This document shows positions 9,871 through 17,296 of a stretch of 32,803 nucleotides of DNA, in pieces (the stretch's first letter is position 1; each line of letters begins with the position of its first letter). The position numbers and the translations under genes were made by a program. The DNA is from Planctomycetota bacterium. Its GTDB lineage: Bacteria; Planctomycetota; UBA1135; GCA-002686595. Under the pieces are notes generated by a model that saw only the letters and a list, made by a program, of their open reading frames with translations, made no database searches and was not told the DNA's origin. The stretch spans positions 1 to 32,803 of the forward strand of contig SIAI01000045.1 in the NCBI GenBank assembly GCA_009691855.1. Reading direction: 5' to 3'.

Positions 9871-10149
9871 TCAATCGTCCGCGCCCTTCGTCGGCACGCG
9901 CGCGCGCGCGGCGCTCCTCCAGCGCCCCGGCGGCGGCACGGGGTCGAGGCCGCCCGCGGTGAAGGGATGGCAGCGCAGGATGCGCCACGCGCCGAGGCAC
10001 CCGCCCTTGCAGAAGCCGTGGGCCAGGATCGCCTGCGCGCCGTACTCGCTGCACGAGGGTTCGTAGCGACACGAGGGCGGCGTGAGCGGCGAGAGCACGC
10101 GCTGGTAGACGCGGATCGGCAGCACCACGAGCTGGCGCAGGAGCTTCAT
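9871..10149 (-). CDS. yidD: YidD membrane protein insertion efficiency factor
   Basis: This 92-residue protein belongs to the DUF37/YidD family and has the complete hallmark sequence. An amphipathic N-terminus (MKLLRQLVVLPIRVYQRVLS) is followed by SCRYEPSCSEYGAQAILAHG (Cys27, Cys33), Cys47 in FCKGG, WRILRCHPF and GGLDPVPP. YidD sits at the inner face of the cytoplasmic membrane and assists insertion of membrane proteins by the YidC pathway. The start overlaps the rnpA stop by 4 nt. The usual downstream partner yidC is not present in this window; the next gene on this strand is a beta-propeller lipoprotein. The family call is firm. Confidence 0.95.
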   Translation of the reverse strand: MKLLRQLVVLPIRVYQRVLSPLTPPSCRYEPSCSEYGAQAILAHGFCKGGCLGAWRILRCHPFTAGGLDPVPPPGRWRSAARARVPTKGADD

Positions 10150-10529
10150 CGTGCGTCGGGCCGCGGCTCGCGCGGCTTCTTCTTCAGCGCGCGCGCGACC
10201 AGCGCGGGCAACTCGAGCAGCAGCTCGGCGAGCACGAAGCGCGCCGGCGCGGTGGCGATCAGCACCACGTCGATCCCGACCGGCAGCTCGGCGCGCGTCA
10301 GCCGGAAGGCCTCGCGAAACAGGCGCCGCACGCGGTTGCGATCGACCGCGAGCTTGTAGTGGCGCTTGGCCACCGAGAGCCCGACGCGCGAACGGTCGAG
10401 CTCGTTCTCCAGCACGACCACGGCCAGGGCGGGGCCTTGCGTGCGGCGCCCGCGCTTGTAGACGCGCTCGAAGTCGGAGCGTTGCAGGCGATGGCGCGCG
10501 AGCGGCATGCGCTGGTCAGGCGTGCTCAC
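10146..10529 (-). CDS. rnpA: Ribonuclease P protein component
   Basis: This 127-residue basic protein supports the RNase P RNA in trimming tRNA 5' leaders. The start region RHRLQRSDFERVYKRGRR, the strand RVGLSVAKRHYKLAVDRN and the RNR helix (DRNRVRRLFREAFR, about 63-76) are diagnostic. The GTG start overlaps the stop of the FG-GAP lipoprotein gene by 4 nt (GTGA), and the stop overlaps the yidD start by 4 nt. Normally rpmH (ribosomal protein L34) precedes rnpA. Here no rpmH-like reading frame can exist immediately upstream because the preceding coding region abuts directly. Expression therefore probably depends on the promoter in front of the TPR gene, unless an internal promoter exists inside the FG-GAP gene. 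Confidence 0.95.
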   Translation of the reverse strand: MSTPDQRMPLARHRLQRSDFERVYKRGRRTQGPALAVVVLENELDRSRVGLSVAKRHYKLAVDRNRVRRLFREAFRLTRAELPVGIDVVLIATAPARFVLAELLLELPALVARALKKKPREPRPDAR

Positions 10530-12178
10530 GGCGGTGTGCCCTGTCCGCGGCGGAGCTCGCGACAGCTGCCGGCGACGAACGGCCCGAAGCGCTCCTCCAC
10601 GCCGTCGGTCCAGCGCACGCGCACGCCTGCGAGCTCGGTGTGCGTGCCCAGGCCGACGTGCACGCGCGGGTCGTGGCTGGAGAGGTAGCCGAAGGTCGCG
10701 CCCACGTCGCGGCGCACACGCCTGGAGCCCAGCTCGAGCACGAGCTCGGCGCCCAGCGCGTCCGCGCCGCTCTTCTCGCGCACGCGCAGCGTCACGGCGT
10801 TCCCGCGCGGCGCCACCGTGTTCATCAAGAGCTGCGCCGGGCCGTCGCGGTTCACCAGCAAGAGGTCCAGCGCGCCATCGCCGTCCACGTCGCCCTGCGC
10901 CACTGCGCGACTCGTGGCCAGCGCGAGTTCGCGCGTGCCGCCGCGTGGTTTGACCTCGGCGAAGGCTCCGCCGTCGAGCCCGCGCAGCACGAGGTTGGGC
11001 TCCGCGTAGGGATCGCTGGGCGCGTCTCCAGCCGGACGCTCGACGCGTCCATTGGCCAGATACAGGTCACGCCGGCCGTCCTGGTCGAAGTCGCCCAGCG
11101 CCAGACCGAAGCGCGTGAACGGCTTCGTCACCGCGCCCAGCGCCACGGCCGCGGTGCGGTCGGAGAAGTAGCCGCCGTCGTTGCGGTAGAACGAGTCGCT
11201 CTCGCCGCGCAGGTTGCACACCAGGACGTCGAGGTCGAGGTCGTCGTCGAGGTCGGAGAGCAGGACGCCCATCCCGGCCTTGGGCAAGCCGTTGGCATCC
11301 GTGCCGCAGCCCGAGAGCATGGCCACGTTCGCGAAGCGGCCGTCGCGCTGGTTCTGCCACAGATGATTGGGCATCCCGTCGTTGGCCACGAACACATCCT
11401 GCCAACCGTCGCCGTCGAGGTCGCCGGCGGCGACGCCCAGGCCCGTGCCGGGCTCGCTCCACACGCCGCTCGCGCGCGAGACGTCCAGGAAACGCCCGCC
11501 GCCCTCGTTGCGGTACAGGAAGTCGCGCGCGGGTGTCTTGTAGTTTTTCGGGCTGCAGTAGTCGGGCCGGCCGAGCGCGTCCATGCAGGTGAGCTCGCCC
11601 GCGCGCGACCACTCCAGGTAGCGCGCGATGAACAGGTCCAGGTCGCCGTCCCTGTCGGCGTCGAAGAAGCACGCGCTCGTGCTCCAGCCCTGGTGCTCGA
11701 GACCGCGCGCCACGGTCTCGTCGGCAAAACGTGCAGAAGCCTGGTTCACGAGCAACGTGTCGCGGCCGACGTTGGTCACGAAGAGGTCCGTGTCGCCGTC
11801 GCCGTCGGCGTCGCCGCAGGCCACGCCCATGCCGTAGCGCGGGTCCTCGGCTCCGCTGCCGGCGCTGACGTCCTGGAAGTGGCCGCGACCGTCGTTGGCG
11901 AAGAGCGCGTTGGCGCGCACGGCGTCGCTCGCCTCGGGGTGCAGGTCGCCGCTCTGCACGAGGTAGGCGTCGAGGTCGCCGTCGTCCTCCATGTCGAACA
12001 GCGCCGCGCCGCCGCCCATGATCTCGGGCATCCAGTACTCCGCGTCGTGGCCGGAGCGCTGGGCGAACACCAGGCCGCGCGCCTGCGCCTCCTCGCGGAA
12101 CCAGGCCGGGCTCGAGCTGGATTCCCCGCAGGCCGCGGCGAGCAGCGCGCTGGCGGCGAGCACCAGGCGCGTTCTCAT
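10526..12178 (-). CDS. CRTAC1-like FG-GAP/VCBS repeat lipoprotein with UnbV domain
   Basis: This is a 550-residue exported protein. A lipoprotein signal ends at Cys17 (LLAAACGESS). Seven calcium-binding-type loops are visible in order: DMEDDGDLDAYL, DADGDGDTDLFV, DADRDGDLDLFI, DLDGDGWQDVFV, DLDDDLDLDVLV, DFDQDGRRDLYL and DVDGDGALDLLL. These form an integrin-alpha-like beta-propeller. The C-terminal part (about 455-540, NAVTLRVREKSGADALGAEL ... GTHTELAGVRVRWTDGVEER) matches the ASPIC/UnbV domain, so the architecture is CRTAC1-like. Such proteins are thought to mediate surface or matrix interactions. The start overlaps the TPR gene's stop and the stop overlaps the rnpA start, placing it inside a four-gene coupled operon. 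The link with RNase P is unexplained. Confidence 0.92.
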   Translation of the reverse strand: MRTRLVLAASALLAAACGESSSSPAWFREEAQARGLVFAQRSGHDAEYWMPEIMGGGAALFDMEDDGDLDAYLVQSGDLHPEASDAVRANALFANDGRGHFQDVSAGSGAEDPRYGMGVACGDADGDGDTDLFVTNVGRDTLLVNQASARFADETVARGLEHQGWSTSACFFDADRDGDLDLFIARYLEWSRAGELTCMDALGRPDYCSPKNYKTPARDFLYRNEGGGRFLDVSRASGVWSEPGTGLGVAAGDLDGDGWQDVFVANDGMPNHLWQNQRDGRFANVAMLSGCGTDANGLPKAGMGVLLSDLDDDLDLDVLVCNLRGESDSFYRNDGGYFSDRTAAVALGAVTKPFTRFGLALGDFDQDGRRDLYLANGRVERPAGDAPSDPYAEPNLVLRGLDGGAFAEVKPRGGTRELALATSRAVAQGDVDGDGALDLLLVNRDGPAQLLMNTVAPRGNAVTLRVREKSGADALGAELVLELGSRRVRRDVGATFGYLSSHDPRVHVGLGTHTELAGVRVRWTDGVEERFGPFVAGSCRELRRGQGTPP

Positions 12179-13557
12179 CGCGCTGGGTCTCCTGCGCCGA
12201 GCAATGCGCGCACGGCCGCCAGGCGCTCGTACTCGGGGTTGCGCGCCTCGGCCTCGGCCAGCGCCGCGCGCGCGCCTTCGGCGTTGCCGTTGCGCGCCTC
12301 GGCCTCGGCGAGCCAGGTCCAGGCCGCGACCGCGTTCGGGTAGGCCTCGCGCGCGGCGCGCGCGCTGGCCAGCGCGCGCACGAAGGCTTGCTGCTCGAGC
12401 TGCACTTGCACGAGCAGGAGGCGCGTGCGTAGCTCGTCCTCACCGGCCTCCTGGGCCGCGAGCAAGCTGCGCTCAGCCTCGTCCGGGTGCCCGAGCTTCT
12501 GCTGGACCTCGGCCAGGGACACCCAGGTCGGCCCGAAGGCCGGGTTCAGCTCGCGCGCGCGGCGCAGGTGCTCGAGCGCCTTCTTGTTCGCCTTGCGCGC
12601 CGCGTGGGCCTGCCCCAGGAACAGCTCGAGCTTGAACTGCTCCGGGTGGCGCGCGAGGCCGGCCTCGAGCACCTCGACCGCGCGCGCCGGGTCGCCGGCC
12701 TGCAGCAGCGACTTGCCGAACATCTGCAGCAGCGCCAGGTCGTCGGGCGCGCGCGTGAACAGCGGTTCGAGCAAGGCAACCGCGGCCGACGCCTGACCGG
12801 CGGCGAGGAGCTCGTTCGCGCGCGACACGCCGGCCAGCACCCCCGTGGCGCGCGTCTGCACCTCGGCCAGGCGCGTGTCCGCGAGCGAGATGCGACTCGC
12901 GCGTTGCTCGCGGCGCAGCTCGACCTCGGCGCGCGCGGCGTCGCCCAGCGCCCGATAGGCGCGTGCCAGCAGGCCGTGCACGAAGCGCTCGTCGGGATCG
13001 CGCTCGCTCAGGCGCTCCAGGCGCGTGGCGGCGCCGGCCGCGTCGTCGCCGAGCAGCATCACGCGCGCGAGGCCGAGGTTGGCGGGCACCGACAGCGGCT
13101 CGAGCGCCAGCGCCTGCTCGAAGGCCGCTTGCGCCTCGCCCACGCGCCCCTCGTCGAGCAAGAGCTCGCCGCGCCGCCAGTTGGTGGGGGCGTAGGCATC
13201 GCCGAGGAGCAGCGCGGCGTCGAAGGCCGCCAGGGCCGCGGGCGTGCGCCCCAGGCTGGCCAGCGCCTGCCCGCGCAGGAATTGCAGCAGCGCGCGCTCG
13301 GCCGCGGGCCCGGTCGCGGCCTTGGACAGGCACAGGTCGTAGCCGGCCAGGGCCAGGGCGGAGAGGCCGTTGGCGTCGTAGAGCTTGGCCAATTCGAGCT
13401 CGGCGCCGCTCGTGCCGCGCTCGCAAGCCGCCAGCGCTGCCGCCACGCGCTCCAGCACGAAGGGATCCACGCCCGCGGGGTCGGCGAGCCGCGGGAGCTC
13501 ACGCGCCGCACCCGCACCGCAGGCGGCCAGCGCGAAGGCGAGGGTGAGACACCGCAT
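12175..13557 (-). CDS. TPR-repeat lipoprotein
   Basis: This is a 460-residue exported tetratricopeptide protein. The short signal MRCLTLAFALAACGAG has a lipobox ending at Cys13. At least seven helix-turn-helix TPR units follow, for example ALASLGRTPAALAAFDAALL, DEGRVGEAQAAFEQALALEP, QAGDPARAVEVLEAGLARHP and KANKKALEHLRRARELNPAF. TPR arrays act as protein-binding scaffolds. TPR plus CRTAC1-type genes are a recurrent pair in environmental genomes. ATG at 13557 is preceded by TAGATT 9 nt upstream, so this is the probable first gene of the TPR, CRTAC1, rnpA, yidD operon. The partner is unknown. Confidence 0.88.
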   Translation of the reverse strand: MRCLTLAFALAACGAGAARELPRLADPAGVDPFVLERVAAALAACERGTSGAELELAKLYDANGLSALALAGYDLCLSKAATGPAAERALLQFLRGQALASLGRTPAALAAFDAALLLGDAYAPTNWRRGELLLDEGRVGEAQAAFEQALALEPLSVPANLGLARVMLLGDDAAGAATRLERLSERDPDERFVHGLLARAYRALGDAARAEVELRREQRASRISLADTRLAEVQTRATGVLAGVSRANELLAAGQASAAVALLEPLFTRAPDDLALLQMFGKSLLQAGDPARAVEVLEAGLARHPEQFKLELFLGQAHAARKANKKALEHLRRARELNPAFGPTWVSLAEVQQKLGHPDEAERSLLAAQEAGEDELRTRLLLVQVQLEQQAFVRALASARAAREAYPNAVAAWTWLAEAEARNGNAEGARAALAEAEARNPEYERLAAVRALLGAGDPAR

Positions 13558-13566
13558 GTGCCGCCC

Positions 13567-13572
13567 AATCTA
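13567..13572 (-). promoter_or_regulatory. Putative -10 box (TAGATT) of the TPR-CRTAC1-rnpA-yidD operon
   Basis: The minus strand reads TAGATT, 9 nt, then the ATG at 13557. The implied leader is 0-3 nt. It lies in the 105-bp divergent gap shared with the aldehyde-dehydrogenase-like gene. Confidence 0.42.
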
Positions 13573-13662
13573 CCGCAAGTGCGCCGCGCGGGAAGCGTCT
13601 CGAGCGGCGAGACACAGCCTGCCCCTTGCGGGTGGCGCGCACGCCCGCGATCGTGGCCCTCC

Positions 13663-14775
13663 ATGGAACGAGGTCGAGGGCGTGGCGCGAACTGCATCGA
13701 CGGCGCGTGGCGGCCGGCGCTGCGCGGCGCGACGTTCCATGATGCGGCGGAGGGCGAGGACTGGCCGCAGTCGAGCGCCGAGGACGTGGCCCTGGCCTGG
13801 CAGGTGGCACGCGCGGCGACGCGTGGCTGGGAGCGCACCGATCCCGCCGAGCGCGAGGAACTGCTGCTGGAGCTGGCCCAGGCTCTGACCGACGACGACG
13901 ACGTGCGTGCGGCCCTCGCGGCACGCTGCGCACTGACCGAGTGCGAGCTCGAGCCGCACTTCGCCGGCCTGGTGGCCGAGCTGGACGAGGCCTTGCAACG
14001 ACCGCTGGTCGCGCGCGCGGGGGTGAGCTGGTGCGCGCCGGATTGGCGTGAGCTCGTACGCGCGCCGCTGCTCGACCTCGCGCGCGAGCTGGCCGCGGGG
14101 CGCACGGTGGTGCTGGTCTCGGACGCGCGTGCACCGGAGCTCGCCAGCGCGCTGGCGCGCGCCGCGCTGCGCGCGGAACTCCCCGCCGGCACGATCGGCC
14201 TGCTGCACGGCGCGACGCGCGAGCTGGTGGCGCTGGGTCTCGCGGGGGCCGAGCGCGGTGACGCGCAGCTGGTCGCCAGCGGTCCGGTCGAGCGCATGAG
14301 CGAGCTGCGGCGCGCGTGCGCGGCGCGCGCCCTGTCCGACGCGCGCCTGCGCGCGCTGCGCTGCCGCGCCTACGAGGTCGATGCGACGCGCGAGCTGGAC
14401 GCCTGCGCGGCCGAGGTCGTCGAGCTGGCCTTCGGGCGCGCGCGCACCTTCAGCGGCCAGCTGGCCGGGGCGCTGGGGCGCGTGTTCTGTCCGGCGCGGC
14501 GCTTCTCGGCCTTCAGCGCGGCCCTGCTGGCGAAGCTGGAGGCCAGCGCGGCCATGCGCGCGCCGCTGGCGCAGATCGACGATGCGGCCGCGGCGCGCGT
14601 GCGCGCGGCCTGGGAGCTCGGCCTCGACGAGGGCGCGACCTGCATCGCCGGCGGCGACGGCGAGGGCCGTGAGCGCGTGCTGCCGCCCACGGTGTTCACC
14701 AACGTGGAGGCGCACATGCAGAGCGCGAAGCGCCAGGAGCCGCTGCCGGTGCTGTGCTTGTTGCGCTCGAGCTGA
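13663..14775 (+). CDS. Shortened aldehyde-dehydrogenase-like protein lacking the catalytic Cys
   Basis: This 370-residue protein resembles the ALDH superfamily but is degenerate. The N-terminus (CIDGAWRPALRGATF) corresponds to the INGEW start, and residues about 125-180 (APLLDLARELAAGRTVVLVS ... LPAGTIGLLHG) to the cofactor-binding half. The segment ARTFSGQLAGALGRVFCPAR aligns with the active-site block F-x-x-x-GQ-C-x-x-x-x-R, with Leu where the nucleophilic Cys should be. The ELGGK block with the general-base Glu is not recognisable. The end (LPPTVFTNVEAHMQSAKRQE then PLPVL) matches the region just before EEvFGPV, so roughly the last 90-100 residues of a normal 480-500-residue ALDH are missing. 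The frame is intact over 1.1 kb, so it may be a maintained non-catalytic paralogue rather than a fresh pseudogene. It lies 329 bp upstream of the lysine aminotransferase on the same strand. Confidence 0.72.
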   Translation: MERGRGRGANCIDGAWRPALRGATFHDAAEGEDWPQSSAEDVALAWQVARAATRGWERTDPAEREELLLELAQALTDDDDVRAALAARCALTECELEPHFAGLVAELDEALQRPLVARAGVSWCAPDWRELVRAPLLDLARELAAGRTVVLVSDARAPELASALARAALRAELPAGTIGLLHGATRELVALGLAGAERGDAQLVASGPVERMSELRRACAARALSDARLRALRCRAYEVDATRELDACAAEVVELAFGRARTFSGQLAGALGRVFCPARRFSAFSAALLAKLEASAAMRAPLAQIDDAAAARVRAAWELGLDEGATCIAGGDGEGRERVLPPTVFTNVEAHMQSAKRQEPLPVLCLLRSS

Positions 14776-14833
14776 GCCCAGCTGATCTTCTACTCGCGGA
14801 AGTCCTCGTCTGGCGCGAGCATTTCAGCACCGG

Positions 14834-14961
14834 AAGAGCGAGGCGCACCGCGCAGGCGCGGAGGACGCGGAGAGGCGCGGAGGAAGAAGGACAGGGGCCT
14901 CCCGGATTTCTCCCTGTTTGCCTACTCCGCGTTCCCCCGCGTCTCCGCGGTGCGCTCTTTC
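14834..14961. repeat. Imperfect palindromic repeat with internal CGCGGAG-type tandem units
   Basis: The left arm (14834-14883) includes AAGAGCGAGGCGCACCGC followed by repeated GCGCGGAGG and ACGCGGAGA units. The right arm (14921-14961) is its approximate reverse complement: ACTCCGCG, CCCGCGTCTCCGCGGTGCGC, then TCTTT. The loop of about 37 nt is rich in A and pyrimidines. Dispersed palindromes of this kind, built on ctccgcgtctccgcg units, are common in environmental genomes; this parallel is from memory. It may act as a transcription terminator for the upstream gene or be a mobile non-autonomous element. Confidence 0.6.
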
Positions 14962-15092
14962 TGCGCTTGGGTTTCGGGCATCGTCCGCGCTGAGCTGAGC
15001 CGGAAACACCGCTGCAGGGCGTGCGTCAGCGCCGCTCCAAACGACTGTATGCGCACACTCGCCGTGCGGGTGAACCTCGCCGGGATCCGAGA

Positions 15093-15098
15093 TATGAT
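15093..15098 (+). promoter_or_regulatory. Putative -10 box (TATGAT) of lat
   Basis: TATGAT is followed by 6 nt (cagcgc) and the ATG at 15105. It is the closest match to the TATAAT consensus among the leaderless-type sites in the window. A weak GTGAAC at 15070-15075 with a 17-nt spacer could serve as the -35 element. Confidence 0.55.
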
Positions 15099-15104
15099 CA
15101 GCGC

Positions 15105-16427
15105 ATGATCCCCGCGGAAAAAGTGCACGAGACCCTGGCGCGCTTCCAGCTGACCGACGGCTACGGCGTGGTCTTCGACCTGGAGCGCTCGCACGGCTCG
15201 TGGCTGGTGGACGCGAAAAGCGGCAAGGAGTACCTGGACGCCTACACCTGCTTCGCCTCGTGGCCGATCGGCTACAACCACCCGCAGATGGCCGAGCCGG
15301 CCTTCCGCGCCGAACTCGGGCGCGTGGCGGCCTGCAATCCCTCGAATGCGGACCTGTACTCGCGCGAGATGGCGGGCTTCGTCGAGACCTTCGCGAAGCA
15401 TGTCACGCCGGCCGGCTTCCCGCACCACTTCTGGATCTCGGGCGGCGCGCTGGCGGTCGAGAACGCGCTCAAGGTGGCCTTCGACTGGAAGGCGCGCAAG
15501 CTCGGGCGCACGCAGCTGGACGCGGACGTGAACGACCTCGTCATCCTGCACTTCAAGCAGGCGTTCCACGGGCGCTCGGGCTACACGTTGAGCCTGACCA
15601 ACACCGTGCCTGACAAGATCGGTCTGTTCCCGAAGTTTCCCTGGCCGCGCGTGCACAACCCGGCCATCGAGTTCGACCTGGCGGGCCAGATCGCCAACGA
15701 CATCGAGGCCGAGGAGCGCAAGAGCTGCGCCGAGATCGAGGCCGCCTTCCAGAAGCACCGCGGCAAGGTGGCCGCGATCGTGCTCGAGCCGCTGCAGGGC
15801 GAGGGTGGCGACAACCACTTCCGCACCGAGTTCCTGCGCCGCCTGCGGCGCTACGCGGACGAGGAGCAAGCGCTGCTGGTGCTCGACGAGGTGCAGACCG
15901 GCTTCTTCGGTTCGGGCAAGCCCTGGTACTGGCAGCACCACGACGTGGCCCCCGACGTGGTCGCCTTCGGCAAGAAGTCCCAGATCTGCGGGATCTACGC
16001 CGGCAAGCGCGTGGACGAGGTCGCCGACAACGTCTTCCAGCTCTCCAGCCGCATCAACTCGACCTGGGGCGGGAGCCTGACCGACATGGTGCGCTCGCGG
16101 CGCATCATCGAGATCATCATCGGCGACAAGCTGGCCGAGAACGTGCTCGCGCAGGGCAAACGCCTGATCGAGGGCCTGCGCGCCCTGGCGCGCGCCGAGG
16201 GCGGGATCACCAACGTGCGCGGCATCGGCTCGCTGTGCGCCTTCACCTTGGCGGGCCCGGCCGAGCGCGATGCGCTGTTGAAGCGCCTGTTCGAGGGCCA
16301 GCTGATGGCGCTGAAGTCGGGGCCCAAGGCGATCCGCTTCCGGCTGCCGTTGACGGTGAGCGCGAGCGAGGTCGACGAGATGGTCAAGCGCGTGGGCGCG
16401 GCGTTGCCGCGCAAGGTGCGGGCGTAG
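15105..16427 (+). CDS. lat: L-lysine 6-aminotransferase
   Basis: This is a 440-residue cytosolic fold-type I PLP enzyme of class-III aminotransferase type. It transfers the epsilon-amino group of lysine to 2-oxoglutarate, giving 2-aminoadipate 6-semialdehyde (piperideine-6-carboxylate) and glutamate. Family markers are DAYTCFASWPIGYNHPQM near the N-terminus, FHGRSGYTLSLTNT, the PLP-binding Asp in LLVLDEVQTGFFGSG, and the Schiff-base lysine in DVVAFGKKSQICG (Lys290 or 291), a sequence typical of Lat rather than ornithine or GABA aminotransferases. RINSTWGGSLTDMVR also fits. ATG at 15105 is chosen because the protein starts normally there and TATGAT lies 6 nt upstream. An ALDH7-type semialdehyde dehydrogenase, the expected next step to aminoadipate, begins at 32404. 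The degenerate ALDH-like gene upstream may be a relic of a local dehydrogenase. Confidence 0.95.
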   Translation: MIPAEKVHETLARFQLTDGYGVVFDLERSHGSWLVDAKSGKEYLDAYTCFASWPIGYNHPQMAEPAFRAELGRVAACNPSNADLYSREMAGFVETFAKHVTPAGFPHHFWISGGALAVENALKVAFDWKARKLGRTQLDADVNDLVILHFKQAFHGRSGYTLSLTNTVPDKIGLFPKFPWPRVHNPAIEFDLAGQIANDIEAEERKSCAEIEAAFQKHRGKVAAIVLEPLQGEGGDNHFRTEFLRRLRRYADEEQALLVLDEVQTGFFGSGKPWYWQHHDVAPDVVAFGKKSQICGIYAGKRVDEVADNVFQLSSRINSTWGGSLTDMVRSRRIIEIIIGDKLAENVLAQGKRLIEGLRALARAEGGITNVRGIGSLCAFTLAGPAERDALLKRLFEGQLMALKSGPKAIRFRLPLTVSASEVDEMVKRVGAALPRKVRA

Positions 16428-16441
16428 GGCGAGCGGAGGAG

Positions 16442-16463
16442 GGCGCGCTCGCGGAGGCGCGCC
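16442..16463 (+). terminator. Possible lat terminator hairpin
   Basis: GGCGCGC and GCGCGCC form a 7-bp GC stem about 14 nt after the lat stop, followed by a short TCTT. There is no real U-run, so intrinsic termination is uncertain. Confidence 0.35.
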
Positions 16464-16588
16464 TCTTGGGTCGAGTCGCCGAAGGGAGTTCGTCGGGGCC
16501 CAGCTCGCTGCGCGGGACCGATCGGCCTCGGCGCCCGGCCTCGCGGCGTCCTTCCGAGCTCGAGCGCCCTCCAGCGTGCGAGGCTGTC

Positions 16589-16621
16589 CCGCGCGGAGAA
16601 TCCCCGGCGAACTCCGCGCGG
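16589..16621. repeat. 10-bp inverted repeat downstream of the transposase remnant
   Basis: CCGCGCGGAG (16589-16598) is exactly complementary to CTCCGCGCGG (16612-16621) with a 13-nt loop. It lies 36 nt beyond the 3' end of the RAYT remnant on the minus strand, a place where REP-like hairpins recognised by such transposases often occur. Confidence 0.5.
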
Positions 16622-16656
16622 AGCGGCGCGTGGGCGACAAAGACTGGCAACCTCGC

Positions 16657-17270
16657 TCAATCTACGTGCTCCTCGAACTGCGGCCAGCTCGGCCCCGGCA
16701 TGGAGTCGAGGCCGACGCCCGGGATGTAGTCGTAGCTCCGTGGCTCTATCACCGGCGAGCGGCGCAACGGCCGGCGGATGTCGAGGTGGCGCCACGGCCA
16801 GAACCAAGCGCCCGAGGAGTACGGGTCAGGGTGCTTCGGCACTCGCCGCGTGCCTTGCTTGCGCGCGTTGTTGGACGTAGCGGACGGTGCTCCAGACCTG
16901 CTTCCAGTTTTCGAGGGCCTTGGCGAAGTAGCGTTCGGCGAACACCTGACCGCGGCGGCGATGCCAGAGAGAGTTCAACGACATCGCCAGCCGGATGCCG
17001 AGCGCCTGGAGCCCGCGGCGACAACTTCCGCCGGTCCTTCACCTCGACCATCGGGTGCAGGTGGTCGTGCTGGATCGAGTAGTGGACGAGCGCGAAGCCG
17101 TCGCGCTCCTTGCCGATGCGGAACGCTCGCTCGAGCCGGTGCTGTGCGCGAGGCGTGCGGAGCCCAGGCAGCCCACGCGCGATCCGCCAGACGATGTGGA
17201 GCGGCCCAAATCCCGCAGTCGAAGTCCAGAAGCAGGCACCGCCGCGTCGGTGCGTTACCGCCCGGCGCAA
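16657..17270 (-). pseudogene. REP-associated tyrosine transposase (RAYT, Y1/HUH) with a 1-nt frameshift
   Basis: Two overlapping frames together make one Y1-type transposase. Frame A (from about 17270) gives FGPLHIVWRIARGLPGLRTP, then KERDGFALVHYSIQHDHLHP, where HLH is the HUH metal motif, and ends near KDRRKLS. One extra base at about 17014-17020 shifts the frame. Frame B continues RGLQALGIRLAMSLNSLWHR, GQVFAERYFAKALENWKQVW and STVRYVQQRARK with the nucleophilic Tyr, then the family-typical tail DPYSSGAWFWPWRHLD and a stop at 16657. The N-terminal strand before residue 20 is not family-like, so the 5' end may be missing too. Such enzymes act on REP hairpins, and REP-like palindromes occur nearby. 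Programmed frameshifting or a sequencing error are alternatives to inactivation. Confidence 0.82.
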
Positions 17271-17296
17271 CCGTGGTAGGTTCCGGCAGGAGATCT

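Larger units (their letters stand above)
14776..15104. other. Gap between the ALDH-like gene and lat
   Basis: These 329 bp contain no convincing coding sequence. They hold one imperfect palindromic repeat (14834-14961) and, at the right end, the putative lat promoter. No tRNA or other RNA gene is recognised. Confidence 0.6.

Noticed and set aside
10151..12343. 730-codon plus-strand open frame opposite rnpA and the FG-GAP gene
   Set aside because: Shadow composition with no domains; the minus-strand genes are unambiguous.
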